NCBI RefSeq assembly: GCF_900106845.1
Contig: NZ_LT629850.1
Coordinates: 609,115-673,114, forward strand
DNA length: 64,000 nt
Direction: 5' to 3'
From: Romboutsia timonensis
GTDB taxonomy: Bacteria > Bacillota > Clostridia > Peptostreptococcales > Peptostreptococcaceae
The notes beneath the pieces are model-generated. The model was not told where the DNA came from. It saw nothing but the letters and a program-made list of their open reading frames with translations, and did not search any database. The position numbers and the translations under genes are program-made. Of this stretch, positions 27,472 to 35,760 are shown in pieces (positions within the stretch are counted from its first letter, which is position 1; the number at the start of each line of letters is the position of its first letter).

Positions 27472-28158
27472 ATGAAAGATAAAGATAAAGAAAGAATAAA
27501 AAAGTTTATAGAACTTCAAAATAAAGATTTGAAGTTTGAAGATATAGCTTTAGAATTAGGAATAGCAAAAACAACTCTTAGAGTATTTTTGAATAGAAAT
27601 GGATATAAAATGTATAATGGTAAGTATAAGCTTAAAGATGAATCTAGTGAATTTAAACAAATAGAATTTGAACAAAGTAAAAACTCTAGTAAAAAGAAAT
27701 CTACTAAAATTAAAGAGAATAAAAACACTGCAAATAAAGAAGTGAAAATAAAAAAAGAAAAAGATACAAAGAAAAAAGTAGAGAGTAAAGAAGGTAATTC
27801 TAGAAAGAATATAAAAATAGATAATAAGGTAGAAACTAAAAAAAATAAAAGGGGAGTTCCTAAAAATGATAGAAAGATAAATATAACTCAAGAGGATTTA
27901 GATAAGCTATGTGAAGTTTATGACTGGTATATGGAAGTCAAAGATCTAAAATCTATGAAAATTAAAGCAAAGACAAATAAAAAAGATATAAAAATAGAAG
28001 ATACTAATATAGATACATTAAAAAGTACGAGCATAAAAGTAGATAAAAAGACTTGGGAAGATTTTGAAAGATTGTGCAGTAATTCGAAATTTACAAAACA
28101 AGAGATAATTACCCAAGCCTTAAAAGACTTTATGAAAGAGTATAAAAATTTACTATAA
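27472..28158 (+). CDS. Putative DNA-binding protein with N-terminal HTH and C-terminal ribbon-helix-helix
   Basis: A 228-residue, very lysine-rich protein. Residues ~1-45 look like a helix-turn-helix (LKFEDIALELGIAKTTLRVFLNRNGY). A long low-complexity Lys/Glu/Asn linker follows (~60-165). The last ~45 residues (STSIKVDKKTWEDFERLC...SKFTKQEIITQALKDFMKEY) match the ribbon-helix-helix pattern of CopG/Arc-like proteins. I do not recognise a named family. SD CGGAGG. It is 28 bases from the next lipoprotein gene and could share its transcript. It lies next to an IS element, in a small accessory stretch. Confidence 0.7.
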   Translation: MKDKDKERIKKFIELQNKDLKFEDIALELGIAKTTLRVFLNRNGYKMYNGKYKLKDESSEFKQIEFEQSKNSSKKKSTKIKENKNTANKEVKIKKEKDTKKKVESKEGNSRKNIKIDNKVETKKNKRGVPKNDRKINITQEDLDKLCEVYDWYMEVKDLKSMKIKAKTNKKDIKIEDTNIDTLKSTSIKVDKKTWEDFERLCSNSKFTKQEIITQALKDFMKEYKNLL

Positions 28159-28186
28159 ATATAGTAAGAATTGAGGTGTTTACATT

Positions 28187-29008
28187 ATGAATAAATTTCC
28201 TAAGAGAGTATTATTTATTTCAATGTTATTAATTGTAAACATATTAATGTTGGCATCTTGTAAATCGAAGGATATTTATGATGATGAAAATTTAGATTAT
28301 ACTATAGATATAAATAATGAAAATGCAAAAGTATTATCAATAAAAGATGTAGAAAATAATAGTGATGATAGTGATAATGAATTGAAATTATCTAAAGTAA
28401 TTAAAAATATTTCAGATATTAGCATATACAATATACTAATAACTTATGAAGAAATAAATAATAAAGATAATATAGTAGAAAAATCTCAAGTGTTTTTAGA
28501 TTTAACTTTAAATCCAAATGAATCATCAGAGATAAGTTTTTTCAATGATGATGAAGTTAAAGGAATAAATATAGTATCCTATGAGTATCATACTTTAGAT
28601 AAAGAAGTTATGGTTAATTTAAAAGATGATACGGTAGTTATAAATAAAAGTAGTGTGGATTTAAAAGATAGTAAAGAATATGAAGTTTTAACAACATCTG
28701 AAATATACAAAGTTAAAAATTCTAATGAAATAGATACTTATGCATTGGATATAAAAAATACATCTAAAAAGCAATTAGGTAATATAACTGTAAAAATAGG
28801 ACAACTAGATAAAGATGGAACGTATATTATGGTAGATAGTATAAGTTTATATAATATATTAAAACCATCAGAAGATATAAAGATGGAAATAAAGGCATTA
28901 GACAATACAAAAAGTATTGAGTTACTAGGGTACAGTTATGATGATATAAAAGAAAAAGCAAACATAAATATAGACCTTAAATTACATAAAGCAAGTATAA
29001 GTGGTTAG
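28187..29008 (+). CDS. Hypothetical lipoprotein
   Basis: A 273-residue protein with a lipoprotein signal peptide: basic start, hydrophobic VLFISMLLIVNILM and lipobox LASC (Cys at ~26). The mature part appears to contain two similar beta-sandwich-like halves; KVIKNISDISIYNILITYEE and DIKNTSKKQLGNITVKI both read like FxxLxAL-type strands after an Asn/Ser linker, suggesting a duplicated immunoglobulin-like unit. No enzymatic motifs. It should be anchored to the outer face of the membrane. SD GAGGTG lies before ATG; the gene follows the HTH/RHH protein closely. Confidence 0.72.
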   Translation: MNKFPKRVLFISMLLIVNILMLASCKSKDIYDDENLDYTIDINNENAKVLSIKDVENNSDDSDNELKLSKVIKNISDISIYNILITYEEINNKDNIVEKSQVFLDLTLNPNESSEISFFNDDEVKGINIVSYEYHTLDKEVMVNLKDDTVVINKSSVDLKDSKEYEVLTTSEIYKVKNSNEIDTYALDIKNTSKKQLGNITVKIGQLDKDGTYIMVDSISLYNILKPSEDIKMEIKALDNTKSIELLGYSYDDIKEKANINIDLKLHKASISG

Positions 29009-29091
29009 TATTGAATTAATATAACAAGGGGAATATGAATAAATCATATATATATTACTAATACTAAATATAATTTAAGGTGGTGATAACT

Positions 29092-29271
29092 ATGGATAGA
29101 GATAATAATTTAAATAAAATTGACGTAGATTTTGAAAAAATTAATGCTACTTTAGCTGACCCAAATTTTGCGAATTGGTACTATCATCAAGTTACAGATA
29201 ATGTTGATGGTAATGAGGAATTTAATATAGAAAATTTCGTAAACATAATTAACAATTATAAATTAAATTAA
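29092..29271 (+). CDS. Small hypothetical protein (59 aa)
   Basis: Short, acidic and soluble (MDRDNNLNKIDVDFEKINAT, then DPNFANWYYHQVTDNVDG). ATG 29092 is chosen because AAGGTGG (29077-29083) lies 8 bases upstream; an in-frame GTG at 29080 would overlap that SD. A terminator follows 30 bases after the stop. I do not recognise the family. It lies in the accessory stretch after the lipoprotein gene. Confidence 0.6.
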   Translation: MDRDNNLNKIDVDFEKINATLADPNFANWYYHQVTDNVDGNEEFNIENFVNIINNYKLN

Positions 29272-29301
29272 TTAAGTAAGAAATAAAATATGGAAAAAAT
29301 A

Positions 29302-29360
29302 AAACTTCTAGGATATAGGTACTAAGTAAAATTAGCTAGTTATATTCTAGAAGTTTTTTA
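29302..29360 (+). terminator. Terminator after the 59-aa gene
   Basis: 16-bp stem AAACTTCTAGGATATA / TATATTCTAGAAGTTT (one G-T pair), long loop, then T run. Confidence 0.8.
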
Positions 29361-29403
29361 TTTACTAGAATTTTATGATAAAGTAGTATTAATATATGTA
29401 GAA

Positions 29404-29493
29404 AAGTAAAAAAATATATTTTTAAGTAAGGATATATCGTTGGCTAAATGAAGTATTTATCCGACACGTCGCTCGAGCGAAACGAATTTTTAT
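29404..29493 (+). repeat. Dispersed repeat family Rpt-1, right module
   Basis: Shares GGATATATCGTTGGC, ATGAAGT, CGACACGTCGCTC and AGCGAAACGAATTTTTAT with the copy at 43311-43376, and a TATTTTTaAG stretch with the degenerate copy at 33008. Contains the perfect palindrome TCGCTCGAGCGA. Lies in the gap before the response-regulator gene. Confidence 0.75.
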
Positions 29494-29555
29494 TTAAAAT
29501 AAATAATTATATTGTATAATTTATATTAAATAAAGTGTTAAAAAAGGAGCAGAGT

Positions 29556-30224
29556 ATGAAGATATTAGTAGTAGAAGATAATATAAAAATATTAAAGAGT
29601 ATATGTGATGAACTTGATAATCATTTTGATACATATAAATGTAGCGATGGAGAAGATGCACTATACCAAATTAACCAAAATATATATGATTTAATAATAT
29701 TAGATATAATGATTCCTGGAATCAATGGACTAGATATATTAAAAAGTATTAGAAAAAATATAGAAACACCAGTACTTATATTAACTGCAAAAGAAGAATT
29801 AGATGATAAAGTAAAGGCTTTTGAAATAGGTGCAAACGATTATTTAACAAAACCTTTTTATATGGAAGAGTTAGTGGCTAGGGTATATGCAATACTAAGA
29901 ACTACTGGAAAGTTAAAAAATAAAAATGTATTACAATTTAAGGACTTACACGTAGATATAAATGAAAAAAGGGTATTTATAAATGATTGTGAAATAGAGC
30001 TTCAAAATAAGCAGTTTAATTTATTAGAATATTTCCTATTAAACAAAGGGTGTATATTATTAAAAGAACAAATTTATGATAGGATATGGGGTCTTGATTC
30101 AGATTCTACTATAGAAATAGTAGAAGTTTATGTTAGTAACTTAAGAAAAAAGTTAAGTAAATTTGGGTATGACAAATATATAAAAACTAAACGTAAGGTA
30201 GGATATATTTTTGATGATAAATAA
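29556..30224 (+). CDS. OmpR-family response regulator
   Basis: Two-component regulator of 222 residues. The receiver domain has the acidic pocket in VVEDN, the phosphorylated Asp50 in LIILDIMIPG, the Thr in LILTAKEE and Lys in YLTKPF. The C-terminal winged helix (~residues 125-222) has ELQNKQFNLLEYFLLN and VEVYVSNLRKKL. ATG 29556 is preferred over GTG 29535, as AAAGGAG (29543-29549) lies 6 bases before it. It overlaps the downstream histidine kinase gene, forming a standard pair. The signal and targets are unknown. Confidence 0.92.
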   Translation: MKILVVEDNIKILKSICDELDNHFDTYKCSDGEDALYQINQNIYDLIILDIMIPGINGLDILKSIRKNIETPVLILTAKEELDDKVKAFEIGANDYLTKPFYMEELVARVYAILRTTGKLKNKNVLQFKDLHVDINEKRVFINDCEIELQNKQFNLLEYFLLNKGCILLKEQIYDRIWGLDSDSTIEIVEVYVSNLRKKLSKFGYDKYIKTKRKVGYIFDDK

Positions 30225-31455
30225 AAAGGTATTTAATAAAACTAAATCCAGTCTTATAAAGATTAACATAGCAGTAGTGCTTAGTTTTTTAATCTTATTT
30301 TCTATATTTATATATGCATATTTTAAAGGAGTTACATATAAGAGCATAGATAATAAACTAAATAATGAATTAGAATCTATAGCTATACAACTTACTAGGC
30401 AGTCTATGGTTTATCCAGTTACAAAATATCCAAGTAATATGATTTATATATATAAAAGAGATAGAGTAATGTATTACACTCCTCAAAATGGTTATTTTAG
30501 TGATGTATTACCAAACCGGTATACTAATAAATTAAATGATATATTTACATTTAGTGAAAATGGATATACTTTTAGAGAATTAAACGTAGAAATAGATGAA
30601 TATCAGATTCAAATAATTAGAAATATTGACTCTGAGATAAGTTCTCTTAGACAGCTTATATTTGTATTTATAATAGGTATATTAATATCACTTATTATAA
30701 CTTATTATTTAGCAGTATATTTGACTAAAAAAGCATTAATACCTATAGAGACTGCTTGGAATAATCAAGCTAAATTTATACAAGATGCTTCTCATGAACT
30801 TAGAACACCAATATCAATAATTTCATCTAAATTAGAACGTATGTTAAAACATCCAAATAGTACTATAAGTGATGAGGTTGAAACTATAGCAGATGCTATG
30901 AGTGAGATAAGAAGGAGTAAAAAAATGATAAGCGATTTGTTATCCTTAACTAAAGAAGAAGCTATAACTAAGCTTAACATAACTGAAGTAAATATAAAAA
31001 ATTTTATAAAAGATATATGTGTTGATTATGTTGATATAGCAGATATACAAGAAAAAAGATTTGAGATGAATTTTAATTTGAAAAATGAAACTATATTTAC
31101 AGATGAAAATAAATTAAGACAACTTCTTCTTATATTTATAGATAATGCATTTAAATATACCAAAGAAAATGATTTTATAGCTATAAATATAAATCAAAAA
31201 GACAATGTTTATACAGAGATTTTTATAATAGATAGTGGAGTAGGAATAAAACAAGAGGATATACCGTATATATTTGATAGATTTTTTAGAAGTGAAAATG
31301 TAAGAGATAAAGATATAGAGGGATCTGGAATTGGATTATCTATTGCCAAGATGATAGCTATAAATTTAGGTGCAGAGATATCTGTGAAATGTGAAAATAA
31401 CAAAACAGAGTTTAAGATAATCATACAAAATAATAAGTGCGACAAAATAACATAA
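30214..31455 (+). CDS. Sensor histidine kinase
   Basis: Membrane-bound partner of the preceding regulator (413 aa from ATG 30214; TTG 30211 is also possible). Two spans (IAVVLSFLILFSIFIYAYF, ~18-38; LIFVFIIGILISLIITYYL, ~149-168) flank a ~110-residue extracellular sensor without recognised domain. Then come the HisKA H-box ASHELRTP (phospho-acceptor His ~194) and an HATPase domain with N-box FIDNAFKYT, G1 DSGVGI, F-box IFDRFF and G2 GSGIGLSIAK. The start overlaps the last codons of the regulator gene. Confidence 0.92.
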   Translation: MINKKVFNKTKSSLIKINIAVVLSFLILFSIFIYAYFKGVTYKSIDNKLNNELESIAIQLTRQSMVYPVTKYPSNMIYIYKRDRVMYYTPQNGYFSDVLPNRYTNKLNDIFTFSENGYTFRELNVEIDEYQIQIIRNIDSEISSLRQLIFVFIIGILISLIITYYLAVYLTKKALIPIETAWNNQAKFIQDASHELRTPISIISSKLERMLKHPNSTISDEVETIADAMSEIRRSKKMISDLLSLTKEEAITKLNITEVNIKNFIKDICVDYVDIADIQEKRFEMNFNLKNETIFTDENKLRQLLLIFIDNAFKYTKENDFIAININQKDNVYTEIFIIDSGVGIKQEDIPYIFDRFFRSENVRDKDIEGSGIGLSIAKMIAINLGAEISVKCENNKTEFKIIIQNNKCDKIT

Positions 31456-31579
31456 AGTAAAAAAATGCTAAAAAAGGGTGGTTTAATGATTGCAACTTGG
31501 GTATAATTTGAATATACTAATAATATTAAAATAAATACACATAATAAATAAAGTAATTAAATATTAGGAGGGAATATCC

Positions 31580-31897
31580 ATGGCTAAAATAATAAATACA
31601 TCTCAATTTAGAGGAAGCGTTGAAGAAAATCAAGGGGTAGTTGTAGTAGACTTCTTTGCAACTTGGTGTGGACCTTGTAAAATGTTAGCACCTGTATTTG
31701 AACAAGCAGGGGAAGAAATGAAAAATGATGCAACATTCTTAAAAGTTGATATAGATCAAAGTTTAGAATTAGCACAACAATTTAGAATATCTACTGTACC
31801 TACAATGATGATATTTAAAGATGGTAAGCCGGTAGAAACATTAGTTGGATTTATGCCAAAGGAAAGAATAGTTCAAAAAGTTAAATCACATTTATAA
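31580..31897 (+). CDS. trxA: Thioredoxin
   Basis: 105-residue thioredoxin with the active-site WCGPCK (Cys30/Cys33) and cis-Pro in ISTVPTMMIF. It reduces protein disulfides in the cytosol. SD AGGAGGG precedes ATG. The following gene, 19 bases on, codes for its likely reductase, so the pair forms a thioredoxin system. Confidence 0.96.
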   Translation: MAKIINTSQFRGSVEENQGVVVVDFFATWCGPCKMLAPVFEQAGEEMKNDATFLKVDIDQSLELAQQFRISTVPTMMIFKDGKPVETLVGFMPKERIVQKVKSHL

Positions 31898-31916
31898 AAA
31901 TTAAGGTGGTATAAAA

Positions 31917-32810
31917 ATGAGATATGACATAGCTATAGTGGGAAGTGGTCCTGCAGGGCTTTCGGCTGCAATAAATGCAAAAATAAGAAACAAAAATATT
32001 ATAGTATTTGGAACTGAAAGCTTAAGTAATAAGTTAATAAAAGCACCGTCAATAGATAACTACTTAGGATTTTATGAAATAAGTGGTGAAGAATTAAGAG
32101 AAAAATTTCAAGATCACTTAGACAAAATGGAAATTGAAATAACATATAAAAAAATAAATAATATATATGCTATGGGTGATTATTTTGCACTAATGTCAGG
32201 TGATGATATGTATGAAGCTACTACAGTCATACTAGCTACAGGTGTAGAATATGGAAAACCTATAAAAGGTGAAGAAGAGTTTTTAGGTAAAGGTGTTGGA
32301 TATTGTGCAACTTGTGATGCGCCTTTATATAAAGACAAAAAGGTTGCTATTATAGGATATAACAAAGAATCTAAAGAAGAAGCAAACTTCTTAAACGAGA
32401 TAGCATCTAAAACTTATTTTATACCTATGTATAAAAATGACTCTTTAATGAGAGAATCTAATGAATTAGATAATAGCATAGAGGTAATAAATGATAGACC
32501 AGTACAAATAAAAGGAGAAAATCTAGTAAATAAAGTTTCTTTCAAAGAAAAAGAAATAGACGTAGATGGTGTATTTGTAATAAAAGATAGTGCATCTCCT
32601 AAATCATTAGTACCAGGTATTGAAACAGAAGGACCTCATATAAAGGTAGATATAAATATGCAAACTAGTATTACTGGATGCTTTGCAGCAGGAGACTGCG
32701 CAGGTAAACCATACTCGTATATAAAATCTGCAGGTCAAGGTCAAATAGCAGCAATAAATGCAGTTTCGTATTTAGATAAGCTAAGAATTGAACAAAAAAA
32801 TAAAAAATAA
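31917..32810 (+). CDS. trxB: Thioredoxin reductase-like flavoprotein lacking NADPH motifs (FFTR-like)
   Basis: A 297-residue member of the TrxB fold, adjacent to trxA. The FAD site GSGPAGLSAA (N-terminus), the redox pair CATC (Cys130/Cys133) and the C-terminal GCFAAGDCAG are intact. The second dinucleotide motif, GGGxSAxEEA in NADPH enzymes, is GYNKESKEEANFL here, and the HRRxxxR motif that binds the NADP phosphate is absent (IPMYKNDSLMR). Those are the losses described for ferredoxin-dependent flavin thioredoxin reductases (FFTR) of clostridia, so ferredoxin is the more likely electron donor (inference). Ends at a strong terminator. Confidence 0.85.
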   Translation: MRYDIAIVGSGPAGLSAAINAKIRNKNIIVFGTESLSNKLIKAPSIDNYLGFYEISGEELREKFQDHLDKMEIEITYKKINNIYAMGDYFALMSGDDMYEATTVILATGVEYGKPIKGEEEFLGKGVGYCATCDAPLYKDKKVAIIGYNKESKEEANFLNEIASKTYFIPMYKNDSLMRESNELDNSIEVINDRPVQIKGENLVNKVSFKEKEIDVDGVFVIKDSASPKSLVPGIETEGPHIKVDINMQTSITGCFAAGDCAGKPYSYIKSAGQGQIAAINAVSYLDKLRIEQKNKK

Positions 32811-32839
32811 GTTCTAGGGTTCCTAGAACTTATTTTTTT
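32803..32839 (+). terminator. Terminator of trxA-trxB
   Basis: Stem AAATAAGTTCTAGG / CCTAGAACTTATTT with GTT loop, T run; the stem begins in the last codons of trxB. A copy of repeat Rpt-1 starts in the T run. Confidence 0.88.
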
Positions 32840-33007
32840 ACGTTTAAGGATATTATAATATTTAAAAAAATGTGGATAACTTCTGAATGTAAGTAATATC
32901 AATCAACTGGTTTTGAGCGTAAAAAAAGATTTTGAAATGCTTCGCCCACGCAGTGGCTCAAGCAACGGACGAAGTCGTTGGCGACATGAGCGAAGCGAAT
33001 TTTTTAT
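32839..33007 (+). repeat. Dispersed repeat family Rpt-1, full copy 1
   Basis: Almost identical to 38041-38182: TTAAGGATATTATAATATT, a DnaA-box-like TGTGGATAA (32871-32879), CTTCTGAATGTAAGTAATATC, GAGCGTAAAAAA, and the right part CAACGGACGAAGTCGTTGG to GAAGCGAATTTTTTAT. It differs by a 26-base insertion (32936-32961) that resembles the CGCTCAAGC part of the copy at 43311. TTTTACGTTTAA at the left and the complement-like TTGAGCGTAAAA internally form an inverted pair. Confidence 0.85.
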
Positions 33008-33145
33008 GTATTAAGTAAATTAGTATGAAAATAAATAATATCAATAGTTTTATAAACATAAAAATTATATTTTTGAGAAATGATATATCGTTGGCAAAAT
33101 GAGGTGTTTCATCGACATATCTTTTAAGAAAAGCGCATTTTTATA
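33008..33145 (+). repeat. Dispersed repeat family Rpt-1, degenerate copy in tandem
   Basis: Directly follows the full copy. It shares ATATCAATAG, TTTATAAAC, TAAAAA-TATATTTTTGAG and GATATATCGTTGGC with other members, and ends in GCGCATTTTTAT. Diverged, with no intact DnaA-like nonamer. Confidence 0.65.
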
Positions 33146-33269
33146 TTAATTAAATAAAATAATAAATTGGATTTAGTTATGATTAAAAATAAAATTATTG
33201 TAAAAAATGATTTACTTTATATTTAAATTTAAAAATGCAAGCTATAAATAAAAAATTGCAAAAAAATAG

Positions 33270-33298
33270 TTGAAATTTAGAAAGATAATCGCTATAAT
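33270..33298 (+). promoter_or_regulatory. Candidate promoter of the alanine symporter gene
   Basis: TTGAAA (33270-33275), 17-base spacer, TATAAT (33293-33298), followed by an 85-base leader. No glycine-riboswitch-like sequence is seen in the leader. Confidence 0.6.
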
Positions 33299-33384
33299 GT
33301 ATATAAATGAATGATTGTATTAAAAATATGCATTATTAAAACTTTTATAAATTATTTATACAATGAAAATAAGGAGGGATTTAG

Positions 33385-34812
33385 ATGGATGCAATACTTA
33401 AACTGATAGGCAATATGAATACATTCTTATGGTCTTATATATTAATAGTAATGCTAATAACATTAGGACTTTATTTTACTTTTAGGACTAAATTTGTTCA
33501 ATTTAGATACTTTGGAGAGATGTTTAGATTATTAGGTGATGGAGCATCTAAAGATTCTAAAAAAGAAGGTAAAGTATCTTCATTCCAAGCCTTTTGTATG
33601 AGTACAGCATCAAGAGTTGGAACAGGAAATATAGCAGGGATAGCAATTGCAATTATAGGAGGAGGTCCTGGAGCTATATTTTGGATGTGGATTATAGCTT
33701 TAATTGGATCAGCATCAAGTTTTGTTGAAAGTACATTAGCTCAAATATATAAAGTAAAGGATGGAGACTCATTTAGAGGAGGTCCAGCTTATTATATAGA
33801 ACAGGGATTAAATAAGAAATGGCTAGGTGCAACTTTTGCAGTATTAATAACTATATCTTTTGGATTTGTATTTAACGCAGTTCAAGCTAATACTGTAGCT
33901 ACAGCATTTAATAATGCATTTGGTTTAGATAAGATGGTTATAGGTATAGTACTTGCAGCATTAACAGCAGCTGTTATATTTGGTGGAGTGCATAGAGTTG
34001 CTAAAGTTTCTGAAATAATAGTTCCTATATTTGCAGGACTTTATATATTAGTATCATTATTTATAGTAGTTACTAACTTAAATTATATTCCAGGTGTATT
34101 TAAATTAATATTTGAAAGTGCATTTGGTATGAGAGAAATAGCAATGGGTACTATGGGTGGTATGATGTTAACTGGTATAAAAAGAGGATTATTCTCTAAT
34201 GAAGCTGGTATGGGATCAGCACCTAATGCAGCAGCTACAGCTGATGTAAGTCATCCAGTACAACAAGGTTTAATACAAACTTTAGGAGTATTTACAGATA
34301 CTATAGTTATATGTAGTTGTACTGCATTTATTATACTTTTATACCCAACATATATGGAAACAGGGTTAACTGGTATAGAACTTACACAAGCTGCATTATC
34401 AGCACATATAGGACCTATAGGAAATATATTTATAGCAGTTTGTATATTCTTATTTGCATTTAGTTCTATAGTAGGTAACTATTATTATGGTCAATCTAAT
34501 ATGGAATTTGTAAACTTAAGTAAAACTGGATTAAATGTATTTAGAGTGATTGTTGTAGGTATGGTTTTATTTGGAGCACTTACAAAGGTGCAAATAGTTT
34601 GGGATTTAGCAGATGTATTTATGGGGCTTATGGCTGTTATAAACTTAGTGGCTATAACATTATTAGGTAAATATGCATTTGCAGCATTAGATGATTATAC
34701 TAAGCAAAAGAAAGCTGGAATTAAAAATCCAATATTCAATGCTTCTAATATAAAAGGGTTAGAAAATGTAGAGTGTTGGAATGATAATAAATTTTCAAAA
34801 GAAGTAATATAA
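33385..34812 (+). CDS. Sodium:alanine symporter (AGCS family)
   Basis: Eleven-span importer of alanine or glycine with Na+ (475 aa). Family signature GTGNIAGIAIAI appears in SRVGTGNIAGIA, followed by GGPGAIFWMW, RGGPAYYIEQGL and the second signature GLFSNEAGMGSAPNAAATA. SD AAGGAGGG lies before ATG 33385. Monocistronic: promoter-like pair upstream and terminator downstream. The substrate (alanine against glycine) is not resolved from sequence. Confidence 0.93.
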   Translation: MDAILKLIGNMNTFLWSYILIVMLITLGLYFTFRTKFVQFRYFGEMFRLLGDGASKDSKKEGKVSSFQAFCMSTASRVGTGNIAGIAIAIIGGGPGAIFWMWIIALIGSASSFVESTLAQIYKVKDGDSFRGGPAYYIEQGLNKKWLGATFAVLITISFGFVFNAVQANTVATAFNNAFGLDKMVIGIVLAALTAAVIFGGVHRVAKVSEIIVPIFAGLYILVSLFIVVTNLNYIPGVFKLIFESAFGMREIAMGTMGGMMLTGIKRGLFSNEAGMGSAPNAAATADVSHPVQQGLIQTLGVFTDTIVICSCTAFIILLYPTYMETGLTGIELTQAALSAHIGPIGNIFIAVCIFLFAFSSIVGNYYYGQSNMEFVNLSKTGLNVFRVIVVGMVLFGALTKVQIVWDLADVFMGLMAVINLVAITLLGKYAFAALDDYTKQKKAGIKNPIFNASNIKGLENVECWNDNKFSKEVI

Positions 34813-34815
34813 TTT

Positions 34816-34849
34816 AAAAGTGTCTCTTAGTTATAAGAGGCACTTTTAC
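34816..34849 (+). terminator. Terminator of the alanine symporter gene
   Basis: 14-bp stem AAAAGTGTCTCTTA / TAAGAGGCACTTTT with one G-T pair. Left arm resembles those at 36746 and 43158. Confidence 0.85.
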
Positions 34850-34959
34850 TATATTATAAAATATATATAAATAAGATGTATTAAATTATATAAAACGTTT
34901 ACATTGTATATATATAATGTTAGAATATAATTAATATTTATTTATCTGGGGGTAAGTTT

Positions 34960-35334
34960 ATGAATTTGCTTAAACAAAAGTCTTGGGCTGTAGTAATCAT
35001 AGATGAAAATGAAGATTCCAAAGAAATTAAAATTATAAATTTATTAAAAGAAAATAATTATAATGTAGTGGGGATTAATTTAAATAATTATAAGTCAGAT
35101 AAATTTCATGTTTATGAGAGCTTAAAAGATATACCACATAATGTAGATATTGTTGCTATCATTAAAGAGTCAATACATAATTATTGTATAATAGATGAGA
35201 TGGAACTACTGGATATAAAAAATATTTATTTTGAAAAGGGTAGTTATACAGAATATATGTTAAAAAAAGCAAAAGAAGCTAAATTAAATATAGTAAATTT
35301 TGTAGATTTGTATGAAGAACTTAAATTAAAATAA
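34960..35334 (+). CDS. CoA-binding-domain protein (YccU-like)
   Basis: A 124-residue single Rossmann domain of the CoA-binding type. WAVVIIDENEDSKEIKIINLLKEN replaces the usual WAVVGASxNP--G--I---L---G pattern, and YNVVGINL, YESLKDIPHNVDIVAIIK and NIYFEKGSYTEYMLKKAKEAKLNIV follow the family order. The glycine-rich CoA loop is lost (VIIDENE), so cofactor binding may be weakened. SD GGGGG before ATG. Stand-alone gene. The role of the family is unknown. Confidence 0.75.
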   Translation: MNLLKQKSWAVVIIDENEDSKEIKIINLLKENNYNVVGINLNNYKSDKFHVYESLKDIPHNVDIVAIIKESIHNYCIIDEMELLDIKNIYFEKGSYTEYMLKKAKEAKLNIVNFVDLYEELKLK

Positions 35335-35342
35335 TTTTAAAG

Positions 35343-35384
35343 AAGGTATAAAAAAGTCTATTTAAACTTTTTATACCTTTTTTG
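35343..35384 (+). terminator. Terminator after the CoA-binding-domain gene
   Basis: Stem AAGGTATAAAAAAGT / ACTTTTTATACCTT (one bulged base) then T run. Confidence 0.8.
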
Positions 35385-35760
35385 ATGTATGCTATTTGTT
35401 ATATAATAGTTAATTATAAACCGTAGCAGCATCTAATATAAATTAAAAAATGGTAATATTTATAAAGTATACAATAAAAATTGAAGGAGAGTTAAGTAGT
35501 AATATATAATTATTAATATAGTCAAAAAAAGTTATAAATATTCAATTTATAGGGGAATCTGTTTAAAGTAGTAATAATTACAGTGATTAATTATGTATAG
35601 TGAAAAATAAGGTGTAGTGGGAAAATATAAATGAAAATGTAGAAAAATTATAAATGTAGTGTAGTGAACTATATTTTGATAAAAAATATTAAAGGGATAA
35701 GCTAGTAAGTGTACAACAAATTTAAAATGATATAATTTATTAGAGTGAGTAGGTGACATA
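35385..35760. other. Gene-free AT-rich leader before moaA
   Basis: About 375 bases with no supported gene, repeat or riboswitch. A 70-codon minus-strand frame exists but lacks a ribosome site and coding character. The only non-A/T spots are ACCGTAGCAGCATC (about 35421) and GAAGGAGAGTTAAG (about 35483), the latter SD-like but without a following reading frame of note. Confidence 0.5.

Noticed and set aside
33146-33384. Glycine riboswitch before the alanine symporter
   Set aside because: No paired aptamer consensus; sequence is nearly all A/T.
35547-35759. 70-codon minus-strand frame upstream of moaA
   Set aside because: No ribosome site, no coding character; would read out from the moaA start.
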